Positions 22,661 through 32,560 of a DNA stretch of 64,000 nt are shown here, piece after piece (positions within the stretch are counted from its first letter, which is position 1; the number at the start of each line of letters is the position of its first letter). The notes beneath the pieces are model-generated. The model searched no databases and was not told the origin of the DNA. It was given only the letters and a program-made list of their open reading frames with translations. Source of the stretch: Mya arenaria. Lineage: Eukaryota; Mollusca; Bivalvia; Myida; Myidae. The position numbers and the translations under genes are program-made. Location of the stretch: contig NC_069135.1 of the NCBI RefSeq assembly GCF_026914265.1, positions 63,354,738 to 63,418,737 on the forward strand. The letters run 5' to 3'.

Positions 22661-23246
22661 TTGAGAGAGAGAGAGAGAGAGATAGAGAGAGAAAGGGTGA
22701 GAGAGAGGGGGTTTGGGCAGAGAGAGAATGGGGAGAGGGGCACAGAGAGATAAATAGAGACAGAGAAGAAATAGGGGATGAGGGACGGAGAGGGGATATG
22801 GATAGGGACACAGATAGAAATAGAGAAAGAGAGAGAGAAAGGGAGAAAGTGGGTTGGGTGGCAGTACAGTGAGGTCTTGAGAGAGGTGGATAGGAGAGGG
22901 AAAGAGAGAGAGAGAAAGAGAGAGAGAGGGGGAATAGGGAGAGGGACACAGATAGATAAATAGAAAGAGAGGAACGGGATAGAGAGGGGGGGGGCGTTTC
23001 AGAGAGAGAAACAGATGGAGAGAGAGATAGGATGAAATGGGATGGGGAGCGAGACAGAAACAGATGAGAGAGAGAGAAAGGGGGAGGAGAAGAGAGAAAG
23101 AGAGAGGAAGAGAGCGAGGGAGAGGGAGAAAAAAGAGGGGAGAGGGGCGGAGAGGGGATGGGGATGGATAGAGAGAGAGAGAGAGAGAGAGAGATATGTA
23201 TATATATATATATATAGAGAGAGAGAAAGAAATAGAGAGATAAGTG
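22661..23246. repeat. GA-rich polypurine tract with internal TATATA run
   Basis: Almost 590 bp of (GA)n, GGGAGA and AGAGGGG on the plus strand end in (GA)n-TATGTATATATATATATA-(GA)n at about 23167-23240, 85 bp before the B-box ATG. Mirror-symmetric polypurine tracts can form intramolecular triplexes, and GAGA repeats are bound by GAGA-type factors in other animals. Frames on both strands here are low-complexity artefacts. Confidence 0.93.
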
Positions 23247-23327
23247 AAAGTTATGGAATAAATTTCTTTTCCGTATTAATAAACGTCATGGTTCTTATAT
23301 TAATAAACATTTAAGGCACTCAGAAAA

Positions 23328-24327
23328 ATGGATGCAGTTCCCGGACGAATGGCACAAATTGCATCTGGATCGGCTCCTGACGTCACCTACTGCCAGCCAT
23401 GCGCGGAGGACGGCAAGAAAATCCTCCCCGAGGCCTTCTGTCCCGTCTGTAAGGAGTTCCTGTGTTCTAACTGTGCCCGAGTTCACCGAAACCAGAAAAT
23501 AACCAAAAGCCACGCCCTCCAGGACAAGGACAGTATGCCTTCCTCATTCCATGAAGAAAGTGAAGATGAAAAGTTTACAGAAACATGTCAGCTTCATGCT
23601 AAAGAGTTTATTAAATATTACTGTTCGTGCCATGATGCACTTTTGTGTGGAGACTGTTTGATTGAGAATAAAGAGCATCGCTCATGTAAGGTAGAGAAAA
23701 TTTCGCAAGTGGCAAAACAATACAAGCAGGGAGCAGAATACAACAACCTTAAAACAGGACTTGTCCAGATGTCCAGTGACATCGGCAAACTTTCACACAA
23801 CATACAGGCGATTATGAAATCAGTAGAAGAAGAAAGCCTTACAAATATAAATGAGCTTCGCAAATTCAGGACTGAAATTAACCAGTACCTGGATAAGAGG
23901 GAAAACGAACTCTTGGCAGAAATTGATCAGAAGAAACGGACATCCAAGACACTGCTTGATGAACTGAAATCAAAATGCACAAACATGAAATCATCCATTG
24001 AGAAACTAAAGTCGGAGCTACAAGCACAGGACGACATCAGCAACCAGCTATTAATAGTAGGAAAACGAGCTATAAAAGAGCTGACAGGTCTCCAGACAGC
24101 TCTGCAACAGGTGAGGAGGAGAAGTGAAGTTCCCAGATACAAGTTTCACAGGGACCCCGCAACTGAGCAGTTAATAGCTTCTGAAAAAGCAATAGGAGGG
24201 TTGGAAGATGGCGAATCAACTTCGGCGTTAGTGGACCAACAACGACAACAGCAGACGACGCAGGAACAATGGCAACAGGAGACGATGCAACAACATAAAA
24301 AACACATGAAAGCTGTATCACAAAAAG
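23328..24327 (+). CDS. B-box/coiled-coil (TRIM-like, RING-less) protein, exon 1
   Basis: ATG 23328 opens 333 codons plus one base and ends at donor CAAAAAG|GTTTGC in phase 1. Residues 22-62 hold zinc ligands C22, C25, C38, C41, C46, C49, H53 and H62, a B-box1-like finger. Residues 87-120 hold C87, H90, C99, H102, C107, C110, H117 and C120, a B-box2. No RING precedes them. Residues about 125-265 are heptad-rich coiled coil (ELRKFRTEINQYLDKRENEL and onward), the usual dimerisation part of TRIM proteins, and the tail is Gln-rich (QQRQQQTTQEQWQQ). The exon joins 24601-24717 and 29170-30024. RING-less B-box/NHL proteins are much expanded in bivalves and often proposed in innate immunity; the role here is inference. 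Paralogue 62611-63586 has the same architecture. If splicing fails, the frame stops at 24350. Confidence 0.85.
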
Positions 24328-24600
24328 GTTTGCGTACAACCACTGACTAATTTGACATTTCCTAAGTAATGCAGTTAATTAGTCTGTTCAAAAGCCTGCC
24401 GAAGTCGCTCAAGCTAACGTTAACAATTATTTTGTAAAGTACACCAAGTGCTAAACAAAAGTTAAAGAATAAAATACTTTGACAAATAATATTCTGCAAA
24501 TAATATTGAGATCCAAATAAACTTAAGGCATATATTTTTTATTGATATTTACTTTATTGTTTAGGTATATATACTTAATTTATTTCCACCATAATTTCAG

Positions 24601-24717
24601 GCGAATCAACTTCGGCGTTAGGGCATCAAGAACGACAACAACAGAATGAGCAGCAGCCACGGCAACCCGTGACGATGCAGCAAAAACAAAAACACATGCA
24701 AGGTGTATCACAAAAAG
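24601..24717 (+). CDS. B-box gene exon 2, a tandem duplicate of the end of exon 1
   Basis: Acceptor CACCATAATTTCAG and donor CAAAAAG|GTTTGT bound 117 bp, 39 codons, phase 1 at both ends, so it can be included or skipped without frame change. It encodes a Gln-rich linker beginning GESTSALGHQ and ending GVSQK, clearly a copy of the last 39 codons of exon 1 (GESTSALVDQ ... AVSQK). Intron sequence after the donor (TACAACCACTGA.TAATTTGACATTTCC) is also duplicated, so a segment of about 215 bp was copied about 397 bp downstream. The parent has no acceptor at this point, so the new exon acquired its acceptor at the breakpoint. It lengthens the linker between coiled coil and propeller. Confidence 0.7.
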
Positions 24718-25900
24718 GTTTGTGTACAACCACTGAATAATTTGACATTTCCTTAAGTAATGCAGTTGATGATGCAGTTTTCAAAAGTCTGTAGACGTCG
24801 CTCAAGCTCACTAGGCACGTTGACGTTACGTTAAAAAATATGTTAACGAGTGGTTAGAAAAGAAAAAAAAATGAATACTTCGACAAATTCTCAACAACTC
24901 AACTCAACATTGTTTATTGCATTAAACATATATACATGTTCATAGCAATTACAACATATGCAAAGACATGCATTAAGGCAAGAAATGGTTTTAACAGAAG
25001 AGCACAACAATATTAAGGATAACAAAGGGAAACAACAAGTTTGCATTGTACATAAACTTTAACAAGTTAATTAGTTTTTCTCGAACTTTCGGATAATAAA
25101 TTGACATGTTTTTGCTTTGTTGGCCACAAGATGTAATATATACTTATATATTTGGTTCTTAATTCTGAATATTTTGCGCATAGCAATTACAATGATATTC
25201 ACTATCAATCATTCTTGGATAACAGTTGTTACATAATAGTTGATGCCTTTGTATATTTTGGAGCAATTTATTTCGTTCCCTAGTGTTTCCGTACCATCCG
25301 ATTTTTGGTCATTTCGTAACCTTTAGATATTATTTTCGTACCCGACCATTTTGGTCATTTCGTAACATATTTATTTATTTTTTAAGTTATGAATTACAAT
25401 ACTTAAGAGAATATAGACTTATTAAAGTAACATATATAAGAATCTTATATGACTTTGTTGTTTTAGTTCGATCCAAAATTAGTAAAAAAATCGTCGTATA
25501 CGAATGAAAGTAACTCCAAGCCAAAATAACGCTAGAGATCTATTAATTCATACTTACATTCATCATGAAATTCCTATATATAATTCCTCGATCTACACTT
25601 ATTTCTTTCTACCATTTTGACGGTTGTTGACCATGTTGCTGGACGAATGAGGTACTATTACTGATACTGGTTAATGAAAAACATGTTATAATCAAAGAAT
25701 AAGGTAATTTTGTCAGTTTGAGACAAACCATGTTAATTGTAGCACTTGATTGCAATTCCAGTCAAAACTTGACTTGACTTGACTCCAGAAAGGTATTACA
25801 ATCATTGAAAGATTCCACACGTCTTGAGTAATAGGAATTAACGGCAATTTAAGTATGTCTAATAAGTACAATATTATATTACCTTTCCTAAAACATTATA
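24718..25900. other. Intron 2 of the B-box gene, first part
   Basis: From about 24895 to 25260 the text (CTCAACATTGTTTATTGCATTAAAC and similar, later ATTGACATGTTTTTGC) looks like the 3' untranslated end of a decayed non-LTR retroelement. At 25290-25400 the phrase GGTCATTTCGTAAC occurs twice, 60 bp apart. The duplicated intron segment from exon 1 ends near 24815. No host coding sequence is seen. Confidence 0.4.
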
Positions 25901-26056
25901 TATTCGCATATTTCTTAACTCTAATAAACATCATAGCCAAAATTTACTCACAAATACTCCTTAATAGATTAACAAATTAGTCCGTTGTGAATAAAAAGCT
26001 CACAAGATATCAATTTGGTATTCAGAAAGGGAAATCTATATCTGACTTTATTTTTA
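25900..26056 (+). pseudogene. Non-LTR retrotransposon reverse transcriptase fragment
   Basis: Reading from 25927 gives NIIAKIYSQILLNRLTN, a TAG stop, then KLTRYQFGIQKGKSISDFIF. The blocks N.L.KI.S.IL..RL and QFGF.KG.S..D.IF are the standard approach to the catalytic part of LINE reverse transcriptases. The fragment is cut off at 26057, where an unrelated repeat begins. Another LINE piece from the C-terminus lies at 27318-27630 in the same orientation, so both are probably parts of one element. It is dead, with an internal stop and missing catalytic core. Confidence 0.7.
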
Positions 26057-27130
26057 ATCCCTCGCCACGGAGTGGGGAGGGGATTATAGGAATGCACTTC
26101 GTCCGTCTGTCAGTCTCTGTCTGTTCGTCCGTCCGTCCGTCTGTCCGTCTGTCCGTCCGTCTGGCTGTTACATTTCGTGTCCTGGCTATAACTTACTTAT
26201 GCATGGATGGATTACCATATTACTTGGTACAAATGTTGTCCTCATTGAGACGATGTGCAGTGACCTTGAACCGGGTCCATACCTCAAAGGTTAAGGTCAC
26301 ACGAGGCATTTAAAGGTCAGACTATTCAGGCTCGTGTCCGCGCTATAACTTACTTATGCATTGATGGATTACCATATTACTTGGTACAAATGATGTCCTC
26401 ATTGAGACGATGTGCAGTGACCTTGACCTTGGTTCATACCTCAAAGGTCAAGGTCACACGAGACATTTAAAGGTCAGAGTACACATGCTCGTGTCCGCGC
26501 TATAACTTACTTATGCATTGATGGATTACCATATTACTTGGTACAAATGATGTCCTCATTGAGACGATGTGCAGTGACCTTGACCCGGGTCCATATCTCA
26601 AAGGTCAAGGTCACACGAGACATTTAAAGGTCAGAGTACACGTGCTCGTGTCCGCGCTATAACTTACTTATGCATTGATGGATTACCATATTACTTGGTA
26701 CAAATGATGTCCTCATTGAGACGATGTGCAGTGTCCTTGACCTTGGTTCATACCTCAAAGGTCAAGGTCACACGAGACATTTAAAGGTCAGAGTACACAT
26801 GCTCGTGTCCGCGCTATAACTTACTTATGCATTGATGGATTACCATATTACTTGGTACAAATGATGTCCTCATTGAGACGATGTGCAGTGACCTTGACCC
26901 GGGTCCATACCTCAAAGGTCAAGGTCACACGAGACATTTAAAGGTCAGAGTACACGTGCTCGTGTCCGCGCTATAACTTACTTATGCATTGATGGATTAC
27001 CATATTACTTGGTACAAATGTTGTCCTCATTGAGACGATGTGCAGTGACCTTGATCCGGGTCCATACCTCAATGATCATGGTCACATCTGACATTTAAAG
27101 GTCATAGTACACATGCTTATTTCCGGGCTT
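26057..27130. repeat. 157-bp tandem array (6 units) with GTCC microsatellite head
   Basis: After CTCGCCACGGAGTGGGGAGG and a (GTCC/GTCT)n tract (26100-26166) come six units. GCTATAACTTACTTATGCAT starts at 26185, 26342, 26499, 26656, 26813 and 26970, exactly 157 bp apart. Each unit contains CAGTGACCTTGACC and, about 15-20 bp later, AAAGGTCAAGGTCACA, then AAAGGTCA. Units 2/4 (GACCTTGGTTCATACC, ACACATGCTCGTG) and 3/5 (GACCCGGGTCCATA, ACACGTGCTCGTG) alternate, so the recent amplification unit was a 314-bp dimer. Unit 6 is diverged at its end. The array is inside the intron of the B-box gene. Confidence 0.95.
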
Positions 27131-27317
27131 TTTAGCAGTGTAGACATGTCAATTCTAACTGGATTTATTGACCTTATACATTTCATGTACTTTTAGCAAC
27201 AATAACTGAATTTGATCCAAGAACTCGAACCAATTGCAATTTGTGCCAGTAATCCATCATGCAGTTTCGGGTCCATATTATGACAATGCTAAATAGAGGA
27301 TAAGATATAAATGTTAA

Positions 27318-27640
27318 TTGAAAGTGTTAAACAAGTTGCACATATTGATACTTAGCGCACTCTACCAAGCATTATTATTATGTGCAACAAGTTTAATATT
27401 TAAAAAAAACAATGGCACACCCGTAAATGAAAAAATATGTATATCATGTGATATGAATCTGGTAGAATCTGAATTTCACTTTCTACTTGTGTGCCCAAGA
27501 TAAAGGGAATTAAGAAACAAATTGTTAAGGCCTTATTTTTTTTCTATGGCCAACGTTAAATAAATTTGAATCCATGTTAAGTTGTAACACATGCATAACA
27601 CATATAGATAAGCAAAATATATATACTTTGCTAACCAGCT
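27318..27640 (+). pseudogene. Non-LTR retrotransposon ORF2 C-terminal fragment
   Basis: The frame encodes CISCDMNLVESEFHFLLVCPR, a TAA stop at 27501, then RELRNKLL and further text. The pattern C..C.....E.EFHFL..CP...LR is the C-terminal cysteine-histidine motif found after the reverse transcriptase of many LINEs. Together with 25900-26056 it brackets the 157-bp array. The intervening part of the LINE, including the catalytic FADD block, is missing. Stops show it is not active. Confidence 0.65.
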
Positions 27641-29056
27641 AAGGGAGGTTTTACATAACTAGGCACGTGTTTCCTTTATACCTGAATTGCTGCTATTTAA
27701 TGTAATTATACTAACAAATTTAGCTACATTTCTAGTTTTATAACCAGACTCTAACAACTATAGGATGTTATATCATTCATGTTAAATTGCTCCAGAATAT
27801 TGTATTTCTGTACTTTCTCCATTCATTATATTGTATGTTATATGCTATGAACATTGTATAATATTTTACGCAATAAACTTACCGTATCGTATCATAAGAT
27901 CATTTCGGAACAGTCATTTCAGTTTGCCAGATATAGTGAACAACGTAAATTCAATTCATCGCATACATTATCATAATAGCACAGTCATTTACCCTTGTCT
28001 CTTTTTGTTATCATTATCTATTTGTTTTGAGCTTGAAATGACTAGGGTACGAAATGACTGTAAACCGTATATTTGTGAATCGACCACGTTCAATCAATAC
28101 GTCATGTTAATATGTCCTAAATTAAGACAGAACTGTTCTCAACTTGGAATGTTCGATCCAAATAAACATAAGGCACATATTTTGAATTATATATATACTA
28201 TAATGTGTGAGTTTCCAGGCGCTATATACATACCTTACAATACGATAGACCGTATTCCAATTCAGTGCCAAACGGCCGCATTCTACTCAGCTGGCGTCAT
28301 ATCATAATCGTGTCATTGTAAATTGTGACAAAGTTAAAATGACGTCATAACACAAAGTAGTGCGTAATTAAAATGACATTTATCATGAAAACATGTGTCT
28401 TTTAAGTGATTTAGCAAGTCAAATATATATATAATAAACGGGTTGTTAATATTGCGTTTTCGGAATGTCGTATTCGATTCTCGTTGATATTAATTTCAAT
28501 CGCCTTGCGCCTCTTTAATTTCAAATCTTCAAAATTCGCTTCATTCTAATACAACCACCTAGACCAAACGCAACACTTATAACCCAATTATTTTCTGATG
28601 CAAGGACGTTTGCTTTGTATTACCTTATATTTACCCTAATCATTTTATACCGAAACTGTAACAGCAATGATGATTCATATAATTATATAAACCGTTTCTT
28701 AAGGTTGGGTCCATCAGTAGTTTTAAAAGTTAAAACAAATACATGTACTAACTAAATTCCTTTATATACAATTTAATGGTCTACAGACCTCATTCCAAAA
28801 ACGATTTTACACTGCACAACCTTAATGTGTATCGACCATTGCGCTTTTGTACGAAGGTTTCGTTTAAATGAATTTTGGAGGGCTAACTCTCACCCAAAAT
28901 AATGAAATGTTATCGATCTTTTTCAGTAAAATGATTGATTTGTACCCTTATCTATATGGCTGACAAGTGTGCTTTAAATGATTATCGCATACCTTCATAT
29001 TTTTTTATAAAAATAAAATGGAAACTAGTTACGTCATTTTGTATATCGTTGCGGTA

Positions 29057-29105
<49 letters not shown>

Positions 29106-29169
29106 GAATGTCATGATGAAACAAAACGCTTTTTTATTATTGTTTATTTATGATGATGTTTACTTTCAG
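27641..29169. other. Intron 2 of the B-box gene, last part
   Basis: A+T-rich sequence without a recognised gene. A 158-codon open frame at 27831-28307 has no motif I know. Near 28035 and 27890 CATTTCG-type text recalls 25290-25400. (ATT)15 lies at 29061-29105. The intron ends at acceptor TTTACTTTCAG (29159-29169). Confidence 0.45.
29061..29105. repeat. (ATT)n microsatellite
   Basis: About 15 uninterrupted ATT units, 65 bp before the splice acceptor of the propeller exon. Confidence 0.95.
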
Positions 29170-30024
29170 CCCACTTCAAAGGCAGTGCAGACCTAAGCCG
29201 GGCCAAGTTCAGCAGACAGCCTGACATTTCAATGAAGACATCAGGTGATGGCAGTGACTGCTTCCTGACCAGTGTGGCCTTTCTTTCCGTGGACAAACTC
29301 CTACTGGTAGATCGCTATAATTACTCATTGAAGCTGGTGGAAACCAATAACAACAAGGTGGTGTCGCAAGTGAAACTGTCAAGTGAGCCGTGGGGCATGT
29401 GTCCTGCCCGGGGACAGGGCAGCCGTCACTCTGCCCATGGAGAGGAAGATACAGTTCGTATCTGCTCAGGGAAATATCACACTACAGGATATTGTTAAAG
29501 TAGGTGGTCAGTGTCATGGAATAGATTTTTGTGATGACAGCTTGATAGTGTCCTTCACCTCCCCAGCTAAGGTTGTGTTGATTGACATGAAGGGAAAGGT
29601 GAAGAAGAGTGTGGACAAAAACAGCAGTGGAAAACCTTTGTTTCAGCTTCCCTTGTATCTGACAGTGACCAGAGAGAGTCCAACTCCGGCCATATATGTA
29701 TCTGACTCGGGCACCAACACCATAACCAAACTGAGCATCTCACTAGAGGTGCTCCAGTCCTACCAGGACCCGACACTGACATCACCACAGGGTCTGACAG
29801 CTGTAGGAGACAACCAGCTGCTCATATGTGGGAGGTACAGTAACAACATCCTGTTACTGGACACGCTCACCAGCGTGATAACCCAACTGCTGGGGAAGGG
29901 GAAGGGGATTGAGCGTCCATACAGTGTGGCTTACTGTTCACTGAAGAAGATGCTGTTTGTCACCTGCAGTACATTAAAAAGACTGGAACTGAAAAATTAT
30001 GTGAAAGTATTCATCTTAGTATAG
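29170..30024 (+). CDS. NHL-like propeller terminal exon of the B-box gene, frameshifted
   Basis: Acceptor TTACTTTCAG gives a phase-1 entry that continues from exon 1 or 2. The protein matches 9667-10526 along its length (DCFLTSVAFLSVDKLLLVDR, GIDFCDDSLIVSF, GLTAVGDNQLLICG, NILLLDTLTSVITQLLG). At about 29402-29404 the text TGTCCTGCCCGGGG replaces TGTCTACTGCCCGGGG of the paralogue, a 2-base loss. The first frame then stops at 29498 and the second frame (open 29383-30024) carries the rest. If real, the protein loses about four of six blades and the gene is a pseudogene or makes a B-box/coiled-coil protein with a short tail. A sequencing error is possible. The stop TAG is at 30022-30024. Confidence 0.75.
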
Positions 30025-31195
30025 TTTATTATCAAGTCTTCCAATTAATATGAGTGAAATCTATATATCCTGTGTAAACGAATTGTAGTGTGTAAGAACA
30101 ATTGTAATGCATAAATATTTGCTTATAAATTCTATATGATTGAATGCACATAGTTTCACTTATATTTCTCAACTAAATCCATGTCGAAAGGTTTGACGGA
30201 AAACTTTGAAGTTGTGTGATAATTTGTGGATGAAATATACCCATATGTTGTCTTCTTACCACACAAGACATTAAATAAATAATTTGTGTTGAAGTTGGAC
30301 TTCTTTAATTATCACCATACCACACGAGAACGAAGTGTGCGTAAATGGGTAAATCTTTAATCAAATGAACAGTTTATAACGTTAAAACGTATTAAGCTTA
30401 AAGTGGCACTCTTATTCAAAATCGACATATACACATGTATAACAAACATAATTTTTGACTGATAAACCTTTAACTACTTACTAAATAATGCATTTATGGA
30501 AAATGTTAATTACTGATAACAAGATTGTAACCGTGTATTTAATAACTAAAACGCAAAAATATTAAATGATTGGTGACTGCTAAAATATTTTCTCTTATCT
30601 TCTATTGTCTCATATAAGGCTGAAATACCGTTTTTTCTGCACATTTCTTTCAAATTAAACTCGGTATTTTTCATAAGAACCATTGTTTTCAATATTTAGT
30701 CTTCCTTTTTGGTATATGAAAACAATTGTATTAATTGTGGTAAATCTTACTTGGGAGTAAGAGAGCATCTTTAACTGTTTTATGAGTTATTGTGTAATGA
30801 GTGTTAAAGAATATTGTATAATCTGAACTGTTTGTCATTTCTTTAAGCAATTTGTATTTTCTAAATGTGATGTATATTATGTGTTAACGTACGTATCCTC
30901 ATATATTGATTGAATTATTGTATAGACATTGACCTATGTGTAAATTGTTTTTCCCAAATATGATTCAATAAATTACATAGACATCAACCAATGTGCAAAT
31001 TCTCTCCTCATATATTGATTGATTAAATCATACAAACAATTGGGTACTAGATGCCATACGACTGTGTTGTAATGTAATAATCGATTTAAACGGACTCACT
31101 CATATTATTGGACCAAATATGTTTCCAAGATAACAAATTGAAAAGACGTATATAACTGGTTCTCATACATAACTTTCTTGATATTTTAACATTTC
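30025..31195 (+). other. 3' flank of the B-box gene, duplicated from/with 10527-11270
   Basis: No further coding sequence. 30840-31120 aligns with 10905-11270, including AATAAA at 30967 and the CATAGACAT.GACC blocks. An AAATAAATAA signal also occurs near 30274. The middle (30300-30840) is unique-looking A+T-rich sequence. Confidence 0.6.
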
Positions 31196-31394
31196 TGAAA
31201 TACATAGAGGATATTTGTTGAATTCAGTGTAAGATCGTATTTTATTTCACTTGTGGTCACAGAAAAATAATATTTCCACTCGTGGCTACATTTTCACGAG
31301 TGGCGTAGCCACGAGTGAATATGATTTTTCTGTGACCATGAGTAAAATAAAATACGATCTTACACTGAATTCAACAAATTTTCTATGTATTTCA
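31196..31394. repeat. 199-bp near-perfect palindrome
   Basis: The left arm TGAAATACATAG..GATATTTGTTGAATTCAGTG...CCACTCGTGGCTAC and the right arm GTAGCCACGAGTG...CACTGAATTCAACAAAT...CTATGTATTTCA pair almost throughout, with a loop of about 15 bases near 31285-31300. Few mismatches separate the arms, so it is recent or maintained. It could be a fold-back MITE, but no clear target duplication is visible. Intact hairpins of this size are usually unstable in cloning and replication. Confidence 0.88.
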
Positions 31395-31919
31395 TCCATT
31401 TATCGTGTGTTTTTTTCAATATAACTATTATTTCCCCGCTGATTAAATGTTTGATGACAGTCCCTTTCTGTGGCCTCTGCGAAGGGAAGGAACTGCGGCA
31501 TAACCGCTCTGTCAAGGTTACCTCCTTTTCGCGCGAGTCCGTACACTAAAATCAAAGCACTGAAAGTGCTGAATGCGGCAATGCCTTGGTTATATCAATG
31601 GTTTGTTGACTAAAGGCGACAATAATATTGTCTTGAAACTAAAAACCTTGAAAACCCTTAGGTTCAAATGGCAACATCGAAATTTAAAAGTTGCAATAAA
31701 ATGTAAATTTGACTGAGTAAGACATTGAGCAAACCGGGTCGATATTCATATTTTATAAATGATCCAGCGGACACAACAGCGTTGAAAGCCATCTTCAACG
31801 TTGAAATGTTGGCGAATAATGATTGATCTAGAAAGTGTTGTAGAAACTGAGATTTCAACGTTAAAACAACTGTAAAGTGTGCTATTAAAAGTTCCATAAA
31901 CTTAAGTCTTAGACTTACA
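31395..31919. other. Non-coding stretch before the GGTTGCTAAG repeat
   Basis: No recognised gene. The minus-strand frame 31664-32212 runs into the adjoining repeat and is not credible. Confidence 0.45.
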
Positions 31920-32560
31920 TAAAGTATGAATTGTTCTTGCTTGCCTAGGAAATAAGTGGTTGCCGATAAGTTCATCAATGATATGGTATAATAATTGTAT
32001 AATAAGGATGCAAGTGGATGCTCGATCATTTTCTGGTTGCTAAGGAATTCACTGGTTGCTATAGAAGTCATATGTTGCTGTAAATATTGATAGTTGCGAA
32101 GATTATCAGTTGTGCCTTCAGTAATGTTTGGTGAATGTAGCTGCAATGGAAGTAAGTAGTTGTTCAGAAAGTCATTACTTTTAAAGTAAATGATTGCCAG
32201 GGAAGTCATCATATGCTTAAGAAGTGAGTGGTTGCTTAAGAAGTTTTAACTTGCTAAGAGGCCATTGGTTGCTTAGTAAGAAAGGGGTTGCTGAGGAAGT
32301 AATTGGTTGCTAAAATGCTTATTCATTGCTTAGTAAGTAAATGATTGATAAGAAAGTGATTGGTTGCTAAGGATGCAATTGGTTACTAAGGAGGTCACTA
32401 GTTGCAAAGAAGAAAGTGGTTGCTAAGAAAGTATTTGGTTTCTAAAGAAATGATTGGATGCTTTTTAAGTGAGTGGTTGAGAGGGAAGTAAAAAAAACTG
32501 CTTAGGAAGTCACTGGTTGCTAAGAAAGACATTGGTTGATACGGTTGTAGTTAGTGTTAC
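31920..32560. repeat. Degenerate GGTTGCTAAG minisatellite (about 22 bp)
   Basis: Units such as AAGTGATTGGTTGCTAAGGA and AAGTCACTGGTTGCTAAGAA recur at about 20-24 bp, best between 32220 and 32545. Copies are diverged in sequence and spacing, indicating an old array. Confidence 0.8.

Noticed and set aside
22555..23314. Glu/Arg-rich plus-strand and Ser/Leu-rich minus-strand frames
   Set aside because: Products of the GA polypurine tract.
27831..28307. 158-codon frame as a host exon
   Set aside because: No domain, poor codon regularity, no supporting splice sites; it lies in intronic A+T-rich sequence.
31664..32212. 182-codon minus-strand frame
   Set aside because: Half of it is the GGTTGCTAAG minisatellite; composition is low-complexity Leu/Asn/Ser/Thr with no domain.
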